Source: an uncultured Prevotellaceae bacterium
GTDB taxonomy: Bacteria > Bacteroidota > Bacteroidia > Bacteroidales > Bacteroidaceae
Length of the DNA: 64,000 bases
Assembly (NCBI GenBank): GCA_902778535.1
Contig: CACYYG010000007.1
Coordinates: 1-64,000, forward strand
Reading direction: 5' to 3'
The notes below the pieces were generated by a model, which saw only the letters and a list, made by a program, of their open reading frames with translations, did not search any database and was not told where the DNA came from. Below, one piece after another: positions 51,365 through 60,868 of the stretch (positions within the stretch are counted from its first letter, which is position 1; every line of letters starts with the position of its first letter). A program made the translations under genes and the position numbers.

Positions 51365-51474
51365 CGAAAAGAATGTGAAAGGAAGAAAGAAAAACTTGTT
51401 TTTTTTGAGAGGATTGTTTCGTGTATGTTAATATTTTGTGTAATTTTGCACCTGTTAAGAATGTAATGACTGCC

Positions 51475-52872
51475 ATGAAAAAGACCTTTACCTTGTTATT
51501 GGCGTTGCTGACATTGCCCCTATGGTCGCAAACGGCGCGCCAGTTCACCGTTAACATTACGCCCGACGGGCTGGCCAAGATGGAAGCTTACTTACCGCAG
51601 CAGCCTACGGGCCGTGCCATTGTAGACTGTCCTGGCGGCGGCTATTCGCACTTAGCCACGCAGCACGAAGGCCACGACTGGGCACCTTGGTTCAACGAGC
51701 GCGGAATCGCCTTCTTCGTCCTTACTTATAGGATGCCCAATGGCAATCGCACCATTCCCCTCGGCGATGCACAGCAGGCCATCCGCATCGTGCGTGACTC
51801 GGCGCAGGTGTGGGGCATCAATCCGTTGGACGTAGGCATCATGGGCTTCTCGGCCGGAGGCCATTTGGCCAGCAGTGTCTCCACGCATAGCGAGTTCGAC
51901 TGCCGTCCCGATTTCAGCATCCTTTTCTATCCCGTCGTATCAATGGACCAGCGCGTTACGCATAAAGGTTCTTGCGTGAACTTCCTTGGCGAGGAAGGAG
52001 CGAAGGACGATAAACTGGTGAAATGGTGGTCGAACCAGAACGCCGTCGTCAGCCATCTCACGCCACCTGCCATCATTCTCACTGCCAACGACGACGGCGT
52101 GGTGCCGCCCGTCACCAACGGCGTGGCCTACTACAGCGAGATGCGCAAGAAGGGAAACCACTGCTCGCTCTATGTCTATCCCTCCGGCGGTCACGGCTTC
52201 GGCTTCCGCAGCTCATGGCCTTACCACGACCAGATGCTGGCCGACCTGAACGGCTGGCTGCAGTCGCTGCCCCAGCATCCCGTCGATGCCGTGCGTGTGG
52301 CCTGCATCGGCAACAGCATCACCCACGGTTCGGGCATTGACATGCAGGAGCAGAAAGGCTATCCCGCCCAGTTGCAGCGCCTGCTGGGCAATGGCTGCGT
52401 GGTGAAGAACTACGGCGTGGGTGCACGCTGCATGATGAGCACCAGCGACCACCCCTACATGCAAGAGCAGGCCTGGCGCGATGCCAAGGCGTTTCTTCCG
52501 AATATCGTGGTCATCAAGCTCGGCACCAACGATTCGAAGGACTATCAGTGGAATCAGCAGCAGTATGAGCACGACTATCAGGCCATGCTCGACACACTGA
52601 AGGCGCTGCCCTCGAAGCCGGCCATCTATCTTTGCACACCCATTCGTGCCTTCCGCGACAAGTGGGGCATTACCGACAGCGTCATCGTCAACGGCGTCAT
52701 CCCTTCCATCGAGAAGATTGCCAAGAAGAACCGTCTGACGGTTATCGACCTGCACAGCGCCGTCACCGACGAGAAGGAAATGACCTCCGACATGATTCAC
52801 CCCAACGACAGGGGCGCCAGCCGTATGGCGCAAGTCATTGCTGACGCACTGAAACCCCGTACTCAACAATAG
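51475..52872 (+). CDS. Double esterase: alpha/beta hydrolase fused to SGNH hydrolase
   Basis: 465-aa secreted protein with two complete esterase domains. Signal peptide 1-19 (ends LWSQ). Residues 25-265 are an alpha/beta hydrolase of the BD-FAE/acetyl-esterase type with GFSAGGH (Ser126), Asp206 or Asp207, and GGHGFGF (His240). Residues 272-465 are an SGNH hydrolase: GNSITHG (Ser281), GTND (350-353) and DMIHPND (Asp439, His442). The start MKKTFTLLLALL at 51475 is preferred; an ATG at 51466 is in frame, and a -7 box lies further upstream. It probably removes acyl groups (acetyl, possibly feruloyl) from plant polysaccharides, two positions at once. Confidence 0.85.
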   Translation: MKKTFTLLLALLTLPLWSQTARQFTVNITPDGLAKMEAYLPQQPTGRAIVDCPGGGYSHLATQHEGHDWAPWFNERGIAFFVLTYRMPNGNRTIPLGDAQQAIRIVRDSAQVWGINPLDVGIMGFSAGGHLASSVSTHSEFDCRPDFSILFYPVVSMDQRVTHKGSCVNFLGEEGAKDDKLVKWWSNQNAVVSHLTPPAIILTANDDGVVPPVTNGVAYYSEMRKKGNHCSLYVYPSGGHGFGFRSSWPYHDQMLADLNGWLQSLPQHPVDAVRVACIGNSITHGSGIDMQEQKGYPAQLQRLLGNGCVVKNYGVGARCMMSTSDHPYMQEQAWRDAKAFLPNIVVIKLGTNDSKDYQWNQQQYEHDYQAMLDTLKALPSKPAIYLCTPIRAFRDKWGITDSVIVNGVIPSIEKIAKKNRLTVIDLHSAVTDEKEMTSDMIHPNDRGASRMAQVIADALKPRTQQ

Positions 52873-52876
52873 TGTT

Positions 52877-53548
52877 ATGAAGATAAAAGTTTGCGGCATG
52901 CGCGACGGCAAGAACATCCGCGAAGTGGAGGCTCTTGGCGTTGACTATATTGGCATGATTTTCTGGAGCGGCTCGCCGCGCAATGTTACGATGGTGCCCA
53001 CACACGCAGGCATCATTCCCGACAGGGCCAGTCTCTCACCTCTCACCTCTCACCACTCACCACTAAGAGTTGGCGTCTTCGTCGACGAGATGCCGCAAAG
53101 CATTATTACGCGCGTGGTGAATTATCAGCTCGATGTCGTGCAAATGCATGGTCACGAATCGCCAACTGTCATCCGCAACCTGCGCGCTACCCTCGACCCA
53201 GACTTCCGTCCGGGCATCCAGTTCTGGAAAGCTGTCAGCATTGCAAGCACCGACGATCTGAACGCCTGCGAGCAGTATTTCAACTGCGTCGATGCCTTCG
53301 TCTTCGACACTCGCTGTGACAGCGTGGGCGGCAGTGGGCGGCAGTTCGACTGGCAGCTGCTGGAAGCCTATCACGGCCCTGTGCCCTTCCTGCTGAGCGG
53401 CGGCATTGGCCCCGACGATGCTGCCCGAGTAAAGGCTTTCCATCACCCTCAGTGCATTGGCATCGACCTCAACTCCCGTTTTGAGACTGCACCCGCTGTG
53501 AAAGACGTTGACCTGCTGCGCAGTTTTTTGCAGCAGGTTGGCGCATAA
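52877..53548 (+). CDS. trpF: Phosphoribosylanthranilate isomerase
   Basis: Tryptophan-biosynthesis enzyme (Amadori isomerase), 223 aa, cytoplasmic. Family motifs KVCGMRD, VGVFVDE, VQMHGHE, FDTRC and LLSGGIGPDDA are intact, including the catalytic Cys6 and the Asp in FDTR. Residues about 51-63 (ASLSPLTSHHSPL) are an extra low-complexity insertion coded by TCACCTC repeats, located in a surface loop between beta-alpha elements. It starts 4 bp after the esterase gene and stands apart from other trp genes, so it is either a moved gene or an added copy. Confidence 0.9.
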   Translation: MKIKVCGMRDGKNIREVEALGVDYIGMIFWSGSPRNVTMVPTHAGIIPDRASLSPLTSHHSPLRVGVFVDEMPQSIITRVVNYQLDVVQMHGHESPTVIRNLRATLDPDFRPGIQFWKAVSIASTDDLNACEQYFNCVDAFVFDTRCDSVGGSGRQFDWQLLEAYHGPVPFLLSGGIGPDDAARVKAFHHPQCIGIDLNSRFETAPAVKDVDLLRSFLQQVGA

Positions 53549-53568
53549 AGCGGGATTGTGCTAAAACA

Positions 53569-53629
53569 GTAACCACGTGGGTTACTGTCTGTAACCACCG
53601 TGGTTACTGTCAGTAACCCACGTGGTTAC
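53569..53629. repeat. Triple 17-bp palindrome array C, 22-bp period
   Basis: Units are GTAACCACGTGGGTTAC (53569-53585), GTAACCACCGTGGTTAC (53591-53607) and GTAACCCACGTGGTTAC (53613-53629), with spacers tgtct and tgtca. Units 1 and 3 are exact reverse complements, and unit 2 is a palindrome. The array is bracketed by aaaaca and tgtttt. The geometry equals arrays A and B, but the sequence differs (GTAACC in place of GTACAC). Confidence 0.9.
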
Positions 53630-53699
53630 TGTTTTGTTACAATGGCCTACTGACGTAAACGTTTTCGCGAAGTGCCGTTTTTTTTGTCCCTTATATTTT

Positions 53700-53729
53700 T
53701 TGCCGTTAGGATAGTTTTTCGTATCTTTG
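53700..53729 (+). promoter_or_regulatory. Promoter of the pectinase operon
   Basis: TTG at 53700-53702, a 19-bp spacer and TATCTTTG at 53722-53729, about 30 bp before the ATG at 53759. It should drive the GH28-GH105 fusion and perhaps the PL1 and CE8 genes behind it. Confidence 0.75.
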
Positions 53730-53758
53730 CAACCTATTAACTAATCGCAAACAACTTA

Positions 53759-56700
53759 ATGAAAAGATTCCTTCCTTTGCTATTGTTAGCTTTGTTGGTG
53801 CCCTTTGCGGGCGAGGCCAACGAGTGGGATGCTGCAGTCTATCAGCAGATAGAGCAGAGCATCCAGTCACCGCAAATCAGCGGCAAGGACTATGTCATCA
53901 CCAAGTATGGCGCGAAGCCCGATGCTTCGGCCGCCGATAATCAGAAGGCTATTCAGAAAGCCATCGACAAGTGTTCGAAGAAAGGTGGCGGACGCGTTGT
54001 CGTTCCTGCCGGATGCTTCCTGACGGGTGCCATCCACCTGAAGAGTCATGTCAACCTGCACATCGAGGAGGGCGCCAAGCTGCTCTTCGCCTTCGAGCCG
54101 GAGCTGTATCCCATAGTGGAAACCGCGTGGGAAGGCCTCGACTGCTTCAACCTCTCGCCCTGCATCTACGCTAAGGGACAGACCGATATAGCCATCACCG
54201 GCAAGGGCATCATCGACGGCGGCGGCAGCAACGACACGTGGTGGCCATGGTGCGGAGCTGCTCACTACGGCTGGAAGGAAGGCGGCATCTCGCAGAAGAA
54301 AGAGGCACGTCCGCGTCTTCTGCAAAGCGGAGAAGACGGTGTGCCCATGCGCGATGAGCTGGGACAGCCCAATAAGAAGCGCTCCTTCGGGCTGCAGGAC
54401 GGTCTTCGCCCGCAATTGGTTAACTTCCTGGGGTGCCAGCGCGTGCTCATCGAGGACGTCACGCTGCTCGACTCGCCCTTCTGGGTCATCCATCCTCTGC
54501 GCTCGACCGATGTGACCGTGCGTCGCGTACATATAAATAATGCTGGCCCCAACGGCGACGGCTGCGACCCCGAGGCCTGCGACCGAGTGCTCATCGAGGA
54601 CTGCTTCTTCAATACCGGCGACGACTGCATTGCCATCAAGAGCGGGCGCAATCGCGATGGTCGCGAGCACGCCATGCCCTCGCAGAATATCATCATCCGT
54701 AATTGTGAGATGAAGAACGGTCACGGCGGCGTGGTCATCGGCTCGGAAATCAGTGGCGGTGCAAAGAATATCTTTGCCCACGACTGCATTATGGATTCGC
54801 CCAACCTCGACCGAGTGCTGAGAATCAAGACAAACTCGTGTCGTGGAGGCATTATCGAGAACATTTATGTGAAGGACATCAAGGTGGGACAGTGTGGCGA
54901 GAGCGTGCTGAAGATCAATCTCGACTATGAACACAATGAGATTTGTTGTCGCGGCAACTTCCCCACAGTGCGCAATGTGCTGATGGAGAACGTCACCTGC
55001 GAGAAGTCGAAGTACGGTGTGCAGATCATTGGTCTCGACGACGACACCTTTGTCTACGACATCGACGTGCGCAACTGCCGCTTCAATGGCGTGCAGCAAG
55101 GCAACTTCCAGAGCGGAAAGGTGCGCGACGTGCGCTTCGACAAGCTCTATGTCAACGGCAGCCTCGTTCTCAATGAAAAGCCCTATAAACACTATTCCGA
55201 GTGGATGACCTACTCAGAGATGAAGCGAGTGCCTGAGAGCTATATGCTCGACTTCTCGACAAAACCGAAGTGGAGCTATGTCATGGGCATCGAGCTGGAG
55301 GGTATGCTCGACACCTATCTGCGCTATGGCGGCGAGGACATCCGCAAATACTGCCAGCTCTATACTGACACGATGATCAACGCGAAAGGCGATATTCGCG
55401 GCTACAACATCCTCGACTACAACCTCGACAACATCCGCACCGGCCACTTCGTCACACGCATGTACCAGCAGTGGCCTGAGGAGAAGAATCTGCTGGCCAT
55501 GAAGACCATGATGAAGCAGCTGCAGGACCAGCCGCGCACCAAGGCCGACAAGGTGTTCTGGCACAAGGCCATCTATGCCTACCAGGTGTGGCTCGACGGC
55601 ATCTTCATGGGCTTGCCTTACCGTTGCCTCACCGCCCCCATTACTGAAGTGACGAAAGGAAAATCGAAAATAGAAAAAAAGAGAATTGAAAATATCTATG
55701 ACGATGCCGTCAACCAGCTCCTCTCTACTTACGAGCGCACCCTCGACCCGAAGACTGGCCTCAACCGCCATGCCTACGACGAGACACGCAACGCCTTCTG
55801 GAGCGACAGCATCACCGGACTCAGCCAGCACTGCTGGGGTAGGGCACAGGGCTGGTATACGATGGCGCTCATCGAGGTGCTCGACGCGCTGCCCGAGGAC
55901 TATGCACGACGCTCTGAGGTCATCGACCTGCTGAAGAAAGACCTCGATGCTGTCATCAAGTGGCAGGATAAGAAGAGCGGTGTGTGGTATCAGGTGATGG
56001 ACTCGCCGGGACGCGAGGGCAACTATCTGGAGTCTACCTGCTCAGCCATGTTCACCTACGTCCTGCTGAAGGCTTATCGCAAAGGCTATGTCGGTACGAA
56101 GTACCGCGATGCAGGCATCAAGGCCTATCGCGGCATCATCAGCAACTTCATCCGTGTGAACGACGACAAGACTATTTCGCTGACCAATTGCTGCAGCGTG
56201 GCCGGTCTTGGTCCTGCTGCTACCGATGAGGTCGTTGCTGCCATGAAGCAGGTGAACCCGAAGGGCAGCGTGAAGGAGAACCGCAGGCGCGACGGAGGCT
56301 ATGCATATTACCTCTCTGAGCCAATTCGCGACAATGACGCCAAGGGCCTTGGCCCGTTCATCTGGGCTTCGCTGGAGATGGAGATGATGGGCTTTGACAC
56401 CGACAACGTCATGCTGCCTATCGACCGCAGGGCTGTCGTCAGCCGCAACAATCCCGTCATCACCGAGGCCGACCCGCTGGCATCGCTCACCGTGGGAAAC
56501 GGCCATTTCGCCACGACGGTCGACGTCACCGGCCTGCAGTCGTTCCCTTTTGAATACAGGGGTGGTGTTCCCCTGACAGCCATGTCTGACTGGGCGTGGC
56601 ATAAGTTCGAAAACACCGACGGCCTCACGCCTGCCGACAGCGAAAAAAGCTTCGACTTGGGCCACGGCCACCCTGAAGTTTACGCCGTGGAGTATAAGGC

Positions 56701-58561
56701 TTCAAAAGGCGATGATGCCCGTAACGTTGCTGCTACCGAATATTTCCGCGTAAACCCTCATCGTCTGAATATGGGCGTTATCGGGCTTTCTCTTCCTGTT
56801 CAGCTCTCAGCGTTGACCGATATCCGCCAGGAACTGAAACTCTATGATGGCGTTATCGAATCATCGTTTAAGGCCGATGGTCAGCCCGTTGATGTCATCA
56901 CCGCCGCTATGCAGGAAAAGGACGCTGTCATTTATCGCATCAAGTCGCCGCTACTGAATGATGGGCGTGCCAGCGTCAGCATCCGCTTTCCTTATCCTAC
57001 CGGCAAGCATGCCGATGACGCTGCCGACTGGACGAAGCCTGAGCGTCACACGTCCCGTATCATCTCCAGCAACGCCGGCAATGCCCTTATTGAGCATGTT
57101 ATCGACTCCACTAAATATTACCTTGCCCTTAGCTGGCAAGGCGAAGCCAAACTGGAAGAGCAATCTCCCCATCATTTCACGCTTTCCACTAATGCCGATT
57201 TACTCGAGTTTGAGGCAGAATACAGCCAGCAGCCAAAAACAAATGTCCAGCAGCTCGTCTTTAGCCAAGAACTGAAGGCTGTCATCAAGGCCTGGAACCG
57301 CTGGTGGAACGAAGGCGCTATCGTAGACTTCAGTCAGTGTACCGACCCGCGTGCAAAGGAGCTGGAGCGTCGCGTCGTCCTCTCGCAATATCTGACGCAG
57401 GTGAACTGCGCCAACGCTTTGCCACCACAGGAGACCGGCCTGACGTATAATTCGTGGTTCGGGCGTCCGCATCTGGAGATGACGTGGTGGCACATGGTTG
57501 ACTTCGCTCTGTGGGGCCGTCCGCAGACAGTTGCTACCGTCATGGACTGGTACAATGACGTTGCATACCCTGTTGCCCGGCAGATTGCCCAGCGACAGGG
57601 CTTCAAGGGAGTGCGCTGGATGAAGATGACCGACCCATGGGCTGGTGAGGCGCCGTCGAACACCGGCTCGTTCCTCATTTGGCAGCAGCCACATTATTTA
57701 TATATGGCAGAGGAGCTCTATAGAGCCAATCCCAGTGACGCTTCTTTGAAGAAGTACGCTGAGCAGGTTGAGGAAACAGCGACGTTCATGGCCGACTTCT
57801 TAAGCTTCGATAATAAGACAAAGCGCTATTTCCTTCAAGGCGAGACTGCCATGCAGGAGTCGATGTCAAAGGATTTTAGCTACAATCACCCATTCGAACT
57901 GGCTTATTGGCAGTATGGTTTGAAGGTTGCTAACGCCTGGCGTGAGCGTCAGGGCAAGTCGCGTAATGCCGAGTGGGATAAAATCATCAATAATATGTCG
58001 CCTCTTCCCATGAATAAGAACGGCATCTACACTGCTGGCCTGCCAAAGGGAAAGACCGACAACCTGAAGAGCTTCGACCCCTTTGATGCCGTCGCTGCCG
58101 GTGCCGCTCCCGTCGTGTCTACCGAAACCTTCGAGGAGAAATGCCGCAACGACCACCCTGCCGTCCTCGGTGCTTTTGGTCTCCTGCCTCGTTGTTCCGT
58201 AAACAGCGACTCAGTCGCCGCAAGCAAAACCCTCGACTGGGTGATGCAGAACTGGAACTGGCCCACCACCTGGGGCTGGGACTATGGCATGACGGCGATG
58301 GCTGCAGCCCGTTTGAATCAGCCTGAAACTGCCCTCAAAGCCCTGCTCATCGATACACAGAAGAACACCTACCTGAAGAACGGGCACAATTTCCAGACCG
58401 CCGACCGCCTGCGTCTTTACCTGCCGGGCAACGGCGCCCTGCTCACCGCAGTGGCCATGATGTGTGCCGGTTGGGACGGTTGCTCTAATTCCTATAACCC
58501 AGGATTCCCGCAGGACGGCACATGGAACGTGCGCTGGGAAGGCCTGCAACGAATGCAATAA
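53759..58561 (+). CDS. GH28-GH105-unknown triple-domain pectin glycosidase
   Basis: 1600-aa secreted fusion (signal peptide 1-20). Residues about 40-480 are a GH28 polygalacturonase: NGDGCD (Asp267), NTGDDC (Asp288, Asp289), GHGG (His322) and RIKTN (355-359). Residues about 485-885 are a GH105 unsaturated uronyl hydrolase, with LDGIFMGLPY giving candidate Asp613, and GRAQGWYTMALIEVL typical of the fold. Residues about 895-1600 are a third domain, starting SLTVGNGHFATTVDVTGLQ and containing FGRPHLEMTWWHM; it suggests an (alpha/alpha)6 enzyme loosely like GH65/GH95, but I cannot assign it. The three parts would cut pectin, clear unsaturated ends and remove a third sugar in one protein. No C-terminal tail of the shared type is seen. 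Confidence 0.85.
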   Translation: MKRFLPLLLLALLVPFAGEANEWDAAVYQQIEQSIQSPQISGKDYVITKYGAKPDASAADNQKAIQKAIDKCSKKGGGRVVVPAGCFLTGAIHLKSHVNLHIEEGAKLLFAFEPELYPIVETAWEGLDCFNLSPCIYAKGQTDIAITGKGIIDGGGSNDTWWPWCGAAHYGWKEGGISQKKEARPRLLQSGEDGVPMRDELGQPNKKRSFGLQDGLRPQLVNFLGCQRVLIEDVTLLDSPFWVIHPLRSTDVTVRRVHINNAGPNGDGCDPEACDRVLIEDCFFNTGDDCIAIKSGRNRDGREHAMPSQNIIIRNCEMKNGHGGVVIGSEISGGAKNIFAHDCIMDSPNLDRVLRIKTNSCRGGIIENIYVKDIKVGQCGESVLKINLDYEHNEICCRGNFPTVRNVLMENVTCEKSKYGVQIIGLDDDTFVYDIDVRNCRFNGVQQGNFQSGKVRDVRFDKLYVNGSLVLNEKPYKHYSEWMTYSEMKRVPESYMLDFSTKPKWSYVMGIELEGMLDTYLRYGGEDIRKYCQLYTDTMINAKGDIRGYNILDYNLDNIRTGHFVTRMYQQWPEEKNLLAMKTMMKQLQDQPRTKADKVFWHKAIYAYQVWLDGIFMGLPYRCLTAPITEVTKGKSKIEKKRIENIYDDAVNQLLSTYERTLDPKTGLNRHAYDETRNAFWSDSITGLSQHCWGRAQGWYTMALIEVLDALPEDYARRSEVIDLLKKDLDAVIKWQDKKSGVWYQVMDSPGREGNYLESTCSAMFTYVLLKAYRKGYVGTKYRDAGIKAYRGIISNFIRVNDDKTISLTNCCSVAGLGPAATDEVVAAMKQVNPKGSVKENRRRDGGYAYYLSEPIRDNDAKGLGPFIWASLEMEMMGFDTDNVMLPIDRRAVVSRNNPVITEADPLASLTVGNGHFATTVDVTGLQSFPFEYRGGVPLTAMSDWAWHKFENTDGLTPADSEKSFDLGHGHPEVYAVEYKASKGDDARNVAATEYFRVNPHRLNMGVIGLSLPVQLSALTDIRQELKLYDGVIESSFKADGQPVDVITAAMQEKDAVIYRIKSPLLNDGRASVSIRFPYPTGKHADDAADWTKPERHTSRIISSNAGNALIEHVIDSTKYYLALSWQGEAKLEEQSPHHFTLSTNADLLEFEAEYSQQPKTNVQQLVFSQELKAVIKAWNRWWNEGAIVDFSQCTDPRAKELERRVVLSQYLTQVNCANALPPQETGLTYNSWFGRPHLEMTWWHMVDFALWGRPQTVATVMDWYNDVAYPVARQIAQRQGFKGVRWMKMTDPWAGEAPSNTGSFLIWQQPHYLYMAEELYRANPSDASLKKYAEQVEETATFMADFLSFDNKTKRYFLQGETAMQESMSKDFSYNHPFELAYWQYGLKVANAWRERQGKSRNAEWDKIINNMSPLPMNKNGIYTAGLPKGKTDNLKSFDPFDAVAAGAAPVVSTETFEEKCRNDHPAVLGAFGLLPRCSVNSDSVAASKTLDWVMQNWNWPTTWGWDYGMTAMAAARLNQPETALKALLIDTQKNTYLKNGHNFQTADRLRLYLPGNGALLTAVAMMCAGWDGCSNSYNPGFPQDGTWNVRWEGLQRMQ

Positions 58562-58591
58562 AACGAACTATTATCAAATAACCAATCCAAC

Positions 58592-60805
58592 ATGAAACAC
58601 ATTCTACTGAGTTTATTATTTATCATTTGTCATTTGACATTTAACAGTGCAGCCGCGCAGACAACGCCCGCTTTTCCCGGCGCTGAGGGCCACGGACGCT
58701 ACGTCACCGGCGGACGTGGCGGAAAGGTGGTGCACGTCACCAACCTCAACGACAGCGGCACTGGCTCCTTCCGCTCAGCCGTCAGCGGTTCGTCGAAGAA
58801 AATCGTCGTCTTCGACGTGGGCGGTGTCATTGCCTTGAAAAGCAATGTGAATATCGGTGCCAACACCACTATCATGGGGCAGACGGCACCTGCGCCCGGC
58901 ATCACTCTGCGCTACTATTCCGTCAATCCTAACGGTAACAACATTGTGATGCGTTTCATCCGTATTCGCCGTGGACAGGAGAAGGACGTCAACGATGGCG
59001 CCGATGCCAGCACGGCGCGTCACTATACAGGTATGATGCTCGACCACTGCTCGCTCTCGTGGAGCATCGACGAGGTGGCTTCGTTCTATGACAACAACAA
59101 CTTCACCATGCAGTGGTGCACCATTGGCGAGAGCCTTTGCAACGCAGGCCATGGCAAGGGAGCCCATGGCTATGGCGGCATCTGGGGCGGCAAGCTGGCC
59201 TCCTTCCACCACAACCTCATCCTGCATGTCGCCAACCGCTCGCCTCGCTTCAACGGTGCCCGCTATGACTGGACAGGCTACACCGGCAACCAGCTTTACA
59301 GCCAGTACAACTGGCAGAACGCTGTGCAGGCCGAGAACGTCGACTTCCGCAACTGTGTCGTCTACAACACCAACGGCTGCTATGGCGGCCCTGGCGGCGG
59401 CAAGGTCAATATGGTGGGCAACTACTACAAGAGCGGCCCCGGCGCCACCATCGACCGTCTGACCACCGTCACCGTAGGAGCCAGCGGCAACTCCGAGGGC
59501 TATCCCAAATACTGGGGCATGACCAGCCGTTATTTTGTCGACGGCAACATGATCGACAACAGAAATGCGGGTTGGGAGACCTTCCGCTTTGATGACGGCA
59601 CCATTGAGCGCAACGGCAAGCGATACTCTAAAGATCCCAATCACTACAATGGCGCCAATGAGGAATATCTCACTGTGAACGGCACCGACTACATCTGTAT
59701 GAAGCTCGACGAAGCCGGTCCTATGGGTGACGTTACCACGCATACTGCTGCCAAGGCCTATCAGCAGGTTCTCGCCTACGCCGGTGCCTCGCTCTGTCGC
59801 GACGACGTGGACCAGCGCTATGCCAGCGAGACGTTGAATGGCACCTGCACCTACAAAGGCTCTGTCACCAATCAGTGGGGACGCATTGACAAGGTGAGCG
59901 ATGTCAATGGCTACACCGAGACTAATTTCGGCACAGGCAGTCGTCCTGCCGATTTCGATACCGACAAGGACGGAATGCCCGACGCATGGGAGGCTGCCAA
60001 CGGCCTTGACCCTACGAAAAACGACGCCAATCTCTATACACTTGACAGCCAGCATCAGTATTACACTAACATCGAGGTTTATTGCAACTCATTGGTGCAG
60101 GACATTATGCTCAATGAGAACGGCGAGGCGCTGCAGGATCAGGCAGTCAACGACTATTTCCCCGCCTACCGCAACGAGGATGCTAGTCTCGTGGCTGCCG
60201 TCAACGAGCCTGAGCAACAGGGAGAGGAAGGCCAGGACATGAGCTTCACCCTTTCTGCCGAAACCAACACGGGCGAGAACACTACCAGCGTGTGGAACTT
60301 TATGAATGGTTACACCATCACCAATACCCGCAGCAAGAGTTACACTACGGGCAACAACAGCGGCATCAAGTATTCCGCCGGCGTGCAGTACACCATCAAT
60401 CTCCCTGAAAATGTCAGCGTCAACAAAGCCACCTTCACAGGCTACGACAACTACACCGACGCTGATGCCTACCTTGGCGAGGTGGCAGGCGTGACTTACG
60501 AAGCCACGCAGTATGTTTTCCCTAAATCAAAGGAGACGGTGACGCATACCATTGACGTGATACCTGCCGTCTCCGACAACCTCACCTTCACCCCGCAGGT
60601 GAAGCAGCTGGTGCTCAGCATAACCCTGTCGGGAAAGAAGGAAACCACAGCCATTGAAGAGAAGATGATTCCTGCGCATGAGCGTACATCATTATTCTAT
60701 AATATGCAGGGCCAGCGCGTCGGCGCCCATACCCGTGGCCTCGTAATCGAGACAACGGCAATGCCCGACGGCTCACGTCAAAGCCGCACCGTGCTTAGGC
60801 GTTAA
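58592..60805 (+). CDS. PL1-family pectate lyase
   Basis: 737-aa secreted lyase that cleaves polygalacturonate by beta-elimination. Signal peptide about 1-22. The parallel beta-helix spans about 25-380 with FPGAEGHGRYVTGGRGG, the typical PL1 N-terminus, and MLDHCSLSWSIDEV, the calcium/substrate strand. A calcium-binding DTDKDGMPDAWEAANGLDP segment (about 455-475) of the thrombospondin-3/dockerin-like type follows, then a beta-sandwich accessory region (about 550-690). The end FYNMQGQRV...RGLVIET is a variant of the shared tail. It lies 30 bp after the GH28-GH105 fusion and is probably cotranscribed. Confidence 0.88.
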   Translation: MKHILLSLLFIICHLTFNSAAAQTTPAFPGAEGHGRYVTGGRGGKVVHVTNLNDSGTGSFRSAVSGSSKKIVVFDVGGVIALKSNVNIGANTTIMGQTAPAPGITLRYYSVNPNGNNIVMRFIRIRRGQEKDVNDGADASTARHYTGMMLDHCSLSWSIDEVASFYDNNNFTMQWCTIGESLCNAGHGKGAHGYGGIWGGKLASFHHNLILHVANRSPRFNGARYDWTGYTGNQLYSQYNWQNAVQAENVDFRNCVVYNTNGCYGGPGGGKVNMVGNYYKSGPGATIDRLTTVTVGASGNSEGYPKYWGMTSRYFVDGNMIDNRNAGWETFRFDDGTIERNGKRYSKDPNHYNGANEEYLTVNGTDYICMKLDEAGPMGDVTTHTAAKAYQQVLAYAGASLCRDDVDQRYASETLNGTCTYKGSVTNQWGRIDKVSDVNGYTETNFGTGSRPADFDTDKDGMPDAWEAANGLDPTKNDANLYTLDSQHQYYTNIEVYCNSLVQDIMLNENGEALQDQAVNDYFPAYRNEDASLVAAVNEPEQQGEEGQDMSFTLSAETNTGENTTSVWNFMNGYTITNTRSKSYTTGNNSGIKYSAGVQYTINLPENVSVNKATFTGYDNYTDADAYLGEVAGVTYEATQYVFPKSKETVTHTIDVIPAVSDNLTFTPQVKQLVLSITLSGKKETTAIEEKMIPAHERTSLFYNMQGQRVGAHTRGLVIETTAMPDGSRQSRTVLRR

Positions 60806-60868
60806 GTCCGTAAGAAAGACCATTCATTTTATTAACATTAACTTACTTATTAACCAAAAACAAACAGT

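Noticed and set aside
44568..53548. Complete polysaccharide utilisation locus
   Set aside because: No SusC or SusD homologue and no hybrid two-component regulator is present, so PUL is not claimed.
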